From positions 60,001 to 81,193 of the forward strand of contig LUCW03000174.1 of the NCBI GenBank assembly GCA_001586965.3: 21,193 nucleotides of DNA. The letters are read 5' to 3'. A model generated the notes under the pieces. The model searched no databases, was not told where the DNA came from, and worked only from the letters and a program-made list of their open reading frames with translations. How positions within the stretch are numbered: position 1 is the stretch's first letter; each line of letters opens with the position of its first letter. The stretch comes from Sphaeroforma sirkka (Eukaryota > Opisthokonta > Ichthyosporea > Ichthyophonida). The position numbers were made by a program, and so were the translations under genes. Below are positions 18,964 through 21,193 of this stretch, piece after piece.

Positions 18964-21193
18964 TGTAGTAAGTATACGCGAGATAACTGTATCTCAACGT
19001 TCTCCTTCCTCAGGGAGGGGGACGTTGTTCATTTATTAGTAATTATAAACAGTAATCCTAAAATGACTGACTCTTAAATGAGTCATTAGTCATGTGCTGT
19101 AAAACCAGCAAAACCCTAAAACCCAGTTTATCAGATTATTCTGATAAACTGTAAAAAAACTTGTAATAAACCTAAAATAATCAAATAAATATAAGTACTT
19201 GTATTCTGACCACAACCCCCCCCCCCAAACTGAAGCACTGAACAAAAGCAGTGTGCCAGTTTCAGAGATGATAAGAATAGCATAGTACCTTATGTGCTGG
19301 CATTATCCTCGAGAGCTAGAGCATTGTGCTGGCATTTATCCTCGAGAGCTAGAGCATTGTGATGGCATTTATCCTCGAGAGCTAGAGCATTGTGCTGGCA
19401 TTTATCCTCAGAGAGCTAGAGCATTGTGCTGGCATTTTACCTCAGAGAGCTAGAGGACCCGATGTGTACGTCTCGAGCGACCCGTCGTGTTTGAATTCTT
19501 GAAGCTACTGTTCATCTGTGTCAGCATATAGGAGTTTGGCAAGTACAATATAGGACTGTATTTGTGTCGGAGAAAAAACTGCCAGTGGCAGAAACCGTGC
19601 AAACCATTAACCCTCTGTTTCAAAACAATGCCCAAGGAGTTGTTTGATTGATTTCGCTGTGTTATACTCCGAAGCAAGAGTGGCTCATTTAACCTCGCGA
19701 GCTTGAGCCGCTGACGATTTTCCTCTCATGAGCTCGAGTGCTAACCGTTTATTCTCGCGAGCTCGAGTGGCTGGTTTATACTCGGGAGCTAGAGTCGCTG
19801 CTTTTATACTCAAGAGCTCGAGTGGCTGGTTTATACTCGGGAGCTAGAGTTGCTGGTTTATACTCGGGAGCTAGAGTCGCTGCTTTTATACTCAAGAGCT
19901 CGAGTGGCTGGTTTATACTCGGGAGCTAGAGTTTCTGGTTTATGCTCCAGAGCTTGAGCTCGATATCCGAGAACAAAGTTATATTGAAGATAAAGTATTA
20001 AAACTGTGCACGTTGGCGCTTACGTGTCCGTGTCTGCGAAGCTTTGTGGTAGGCCGCGATATCGTTGGCATCATCAAAAGCTTCTGCTGTTTCCACGTTG
20101 GTTCGCCTTCTCGCCATCTCACCAGGTATTCTAATTTCCCCCGTCTCATCATTCGTACGATGTGTGATAATATGGCGAAACTCAACCCCTCCTTCGGTCC
20201 ATAAGTCTTCGTTAATTGGTGGGTCTGTGCGTCTATGCACTAAACGGAGGAGTTCCACCCGTACCGGTTTGTTCTTGAATTCTGGTGGGGCGGAACCATC
20301 CTTGTTCGCTAACTCGTAGCGTTGGCCGTGTCTAGCTTTGACTACATATGGTCCAAACAATGGCCGCATAGCCTTCGTTGTTCGGCCTTCTGATCGTACC
20401 ATGACCACATCTCCTTCGTCGAAATGTACCAAGTCGTGAGCATGCAGGCGGTCAAAATGTCGTCGTAAGCTTGCCTGTATACTTCTTGGTAATGTGGTGG
20501 AGGGTCAGCAATATAGTGTCCTGTAACTGGTCTAATCGTTGTGCCCAGGTGTCATTCGTCATCGGCTGGGAATCCGGTAACTCGTCTGTGAAATCGGCGA
20601 ACGGAATCATGGCGGCGGCCAAAGTACACGCTAAACGGTGCACTCCTATGGCGACAGGATATCCGAAGGTTCTGGTATAGCATCGTAAACGGAAGGCGTT
20701 CGTCCCATCGAAGGGAAACTGCCTCACAGCATTGTCGAATAGAACGTGTAATCTCCTTGTGACGTCGTTCTGCCGCGCCCAGCACTTGGGGTCGATATGG
20801 TGGAGACACCTTATGTAGAATCCCCACTTCCTGGACCAGAAGCTCCACTATCTTGTTGGTGAACTCCTGCCCCATGTCTGTTTGGATTTTACGGGGAAGC
20901 CATGTTCGCCAAAAAATCTCTATGAGTGTCTGTGTCGTGGTTTCCTTTTGTCTTGTCCGGTGTGGCTCGAAGGATAGAATAGCCTGTGGCGATGGCTAAG
21001 ACGTGAAGAATATAATTGTTCTTGCGTCTGACTCCAGTGGCATCGGGATGTAGTCCACTTGAATATGGTCCCACGGGTAGCGTGCATCGATGCTAATCAT
21101 CGGGTGGAAACCTTTACGAAGTGTGTCCTGTCCCAAACATGTGCCACATTGCCGCTTAACTTCTGTGGCTAACTCAAGTGCCCCTGGCCAAAT
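18964..21193 (-). mobile_element. Inverted fragment of element B (3' LTR to integrase, incomplete)
   Basis: Begins with the B 3' LTR in inverted orientation (18964-19214), then the polypurine tract, both hairpin-array blocks, the chromodomain (about 19990-20190), the integrase C-terminal region and the integrase core, running off the window at 21193. Broken like its partner. On the minus strand it reads as the 3' end of B. Confidence 0.9.

Larger units (their letters stand above)
18256..21193 (-). repeat. Large inverted repeat, right arm (runs off the window)
   Basis: Reverse complement of 14169-17101. The inner boundary is sharp at 18256, inside the copy of A's ORF1. The spacer between the arms is 17102-18255, which holds the start of ORF1, the 5' LTR of A and 97 bp of flank. 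It includes the A/B junction with the TTGT duplication, so it copies an already nested pair. Confidence 0.93.

Noticed and set aside
14169-21193. Inverted arms as a foldback or MITE-type DNA transposon
   Set aside because: The arms are pieces of two LTR elements with their junction, and no terminal duplication or transposase is present.

Overview
This is eukaryotic, repeat-dominated DNA. No host gene, exon or ordinary RNA gene could be supported anywhere in the window. The evidence for a eukaryote is long TA and TG microsatellites, LTR retrotransposons of the Ty3/gypsy type with chromodomains, and a tRNA-derived unit with Pol III boxes. Long TA/TG microsatellites fit an animal or an alga, but the sequence does not settle the lineage.

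Layout. 1-312: GT-rich low-complexity DNA followed by a compound (TA)n(TG)n microsatellite. 313-2871: AT-rich DNA with no supported gene. 2872-3466: an old solo LTR related to element A. 3467-4042: unassigned DNA ending in a (TA)42 array. 4043-18158: element A, a minus-strand Ty3/gypsy element with ~600 bp LTRs that are about 99% identical. 9941-16393: element B, a second Ty3/gypsy chromovirus on the plus strand, inserted inside A with a 4-bp target duplication (TTGT) and apparently identical 248-bp LTRs. 18159-18255: 97 bp of flanking DNA. 18256-21193: an inverted copy of the A/B junction region, which together with 14169-17101 forms a large inverted repeat with arms of ~2.94 kb. The right arm runs off the window.

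Relative order of events: old solo LTR, then A, then B into A, then the inverted duplication, which contains the A/B junction and so must be youngest (or is an assembly product). Both elements are broken fossils in several places.

The most unusual contents are: (1) a domain between RNase H and integrase in both A and B that resembles phage Dam-type adenine methyltransferases (D-x-F-A ... N-P-P); (2) a tRNA-Thr-like Pol III unit with A box, B box and T-run, antisense inside the 5' part of A; (3) a 16-unit tandem array of short hairpins with TATAAA-like spacers in B's 3' untranslated region; (4) no ordinary tRNA primer-binding site next to the 5' LTR of either element.
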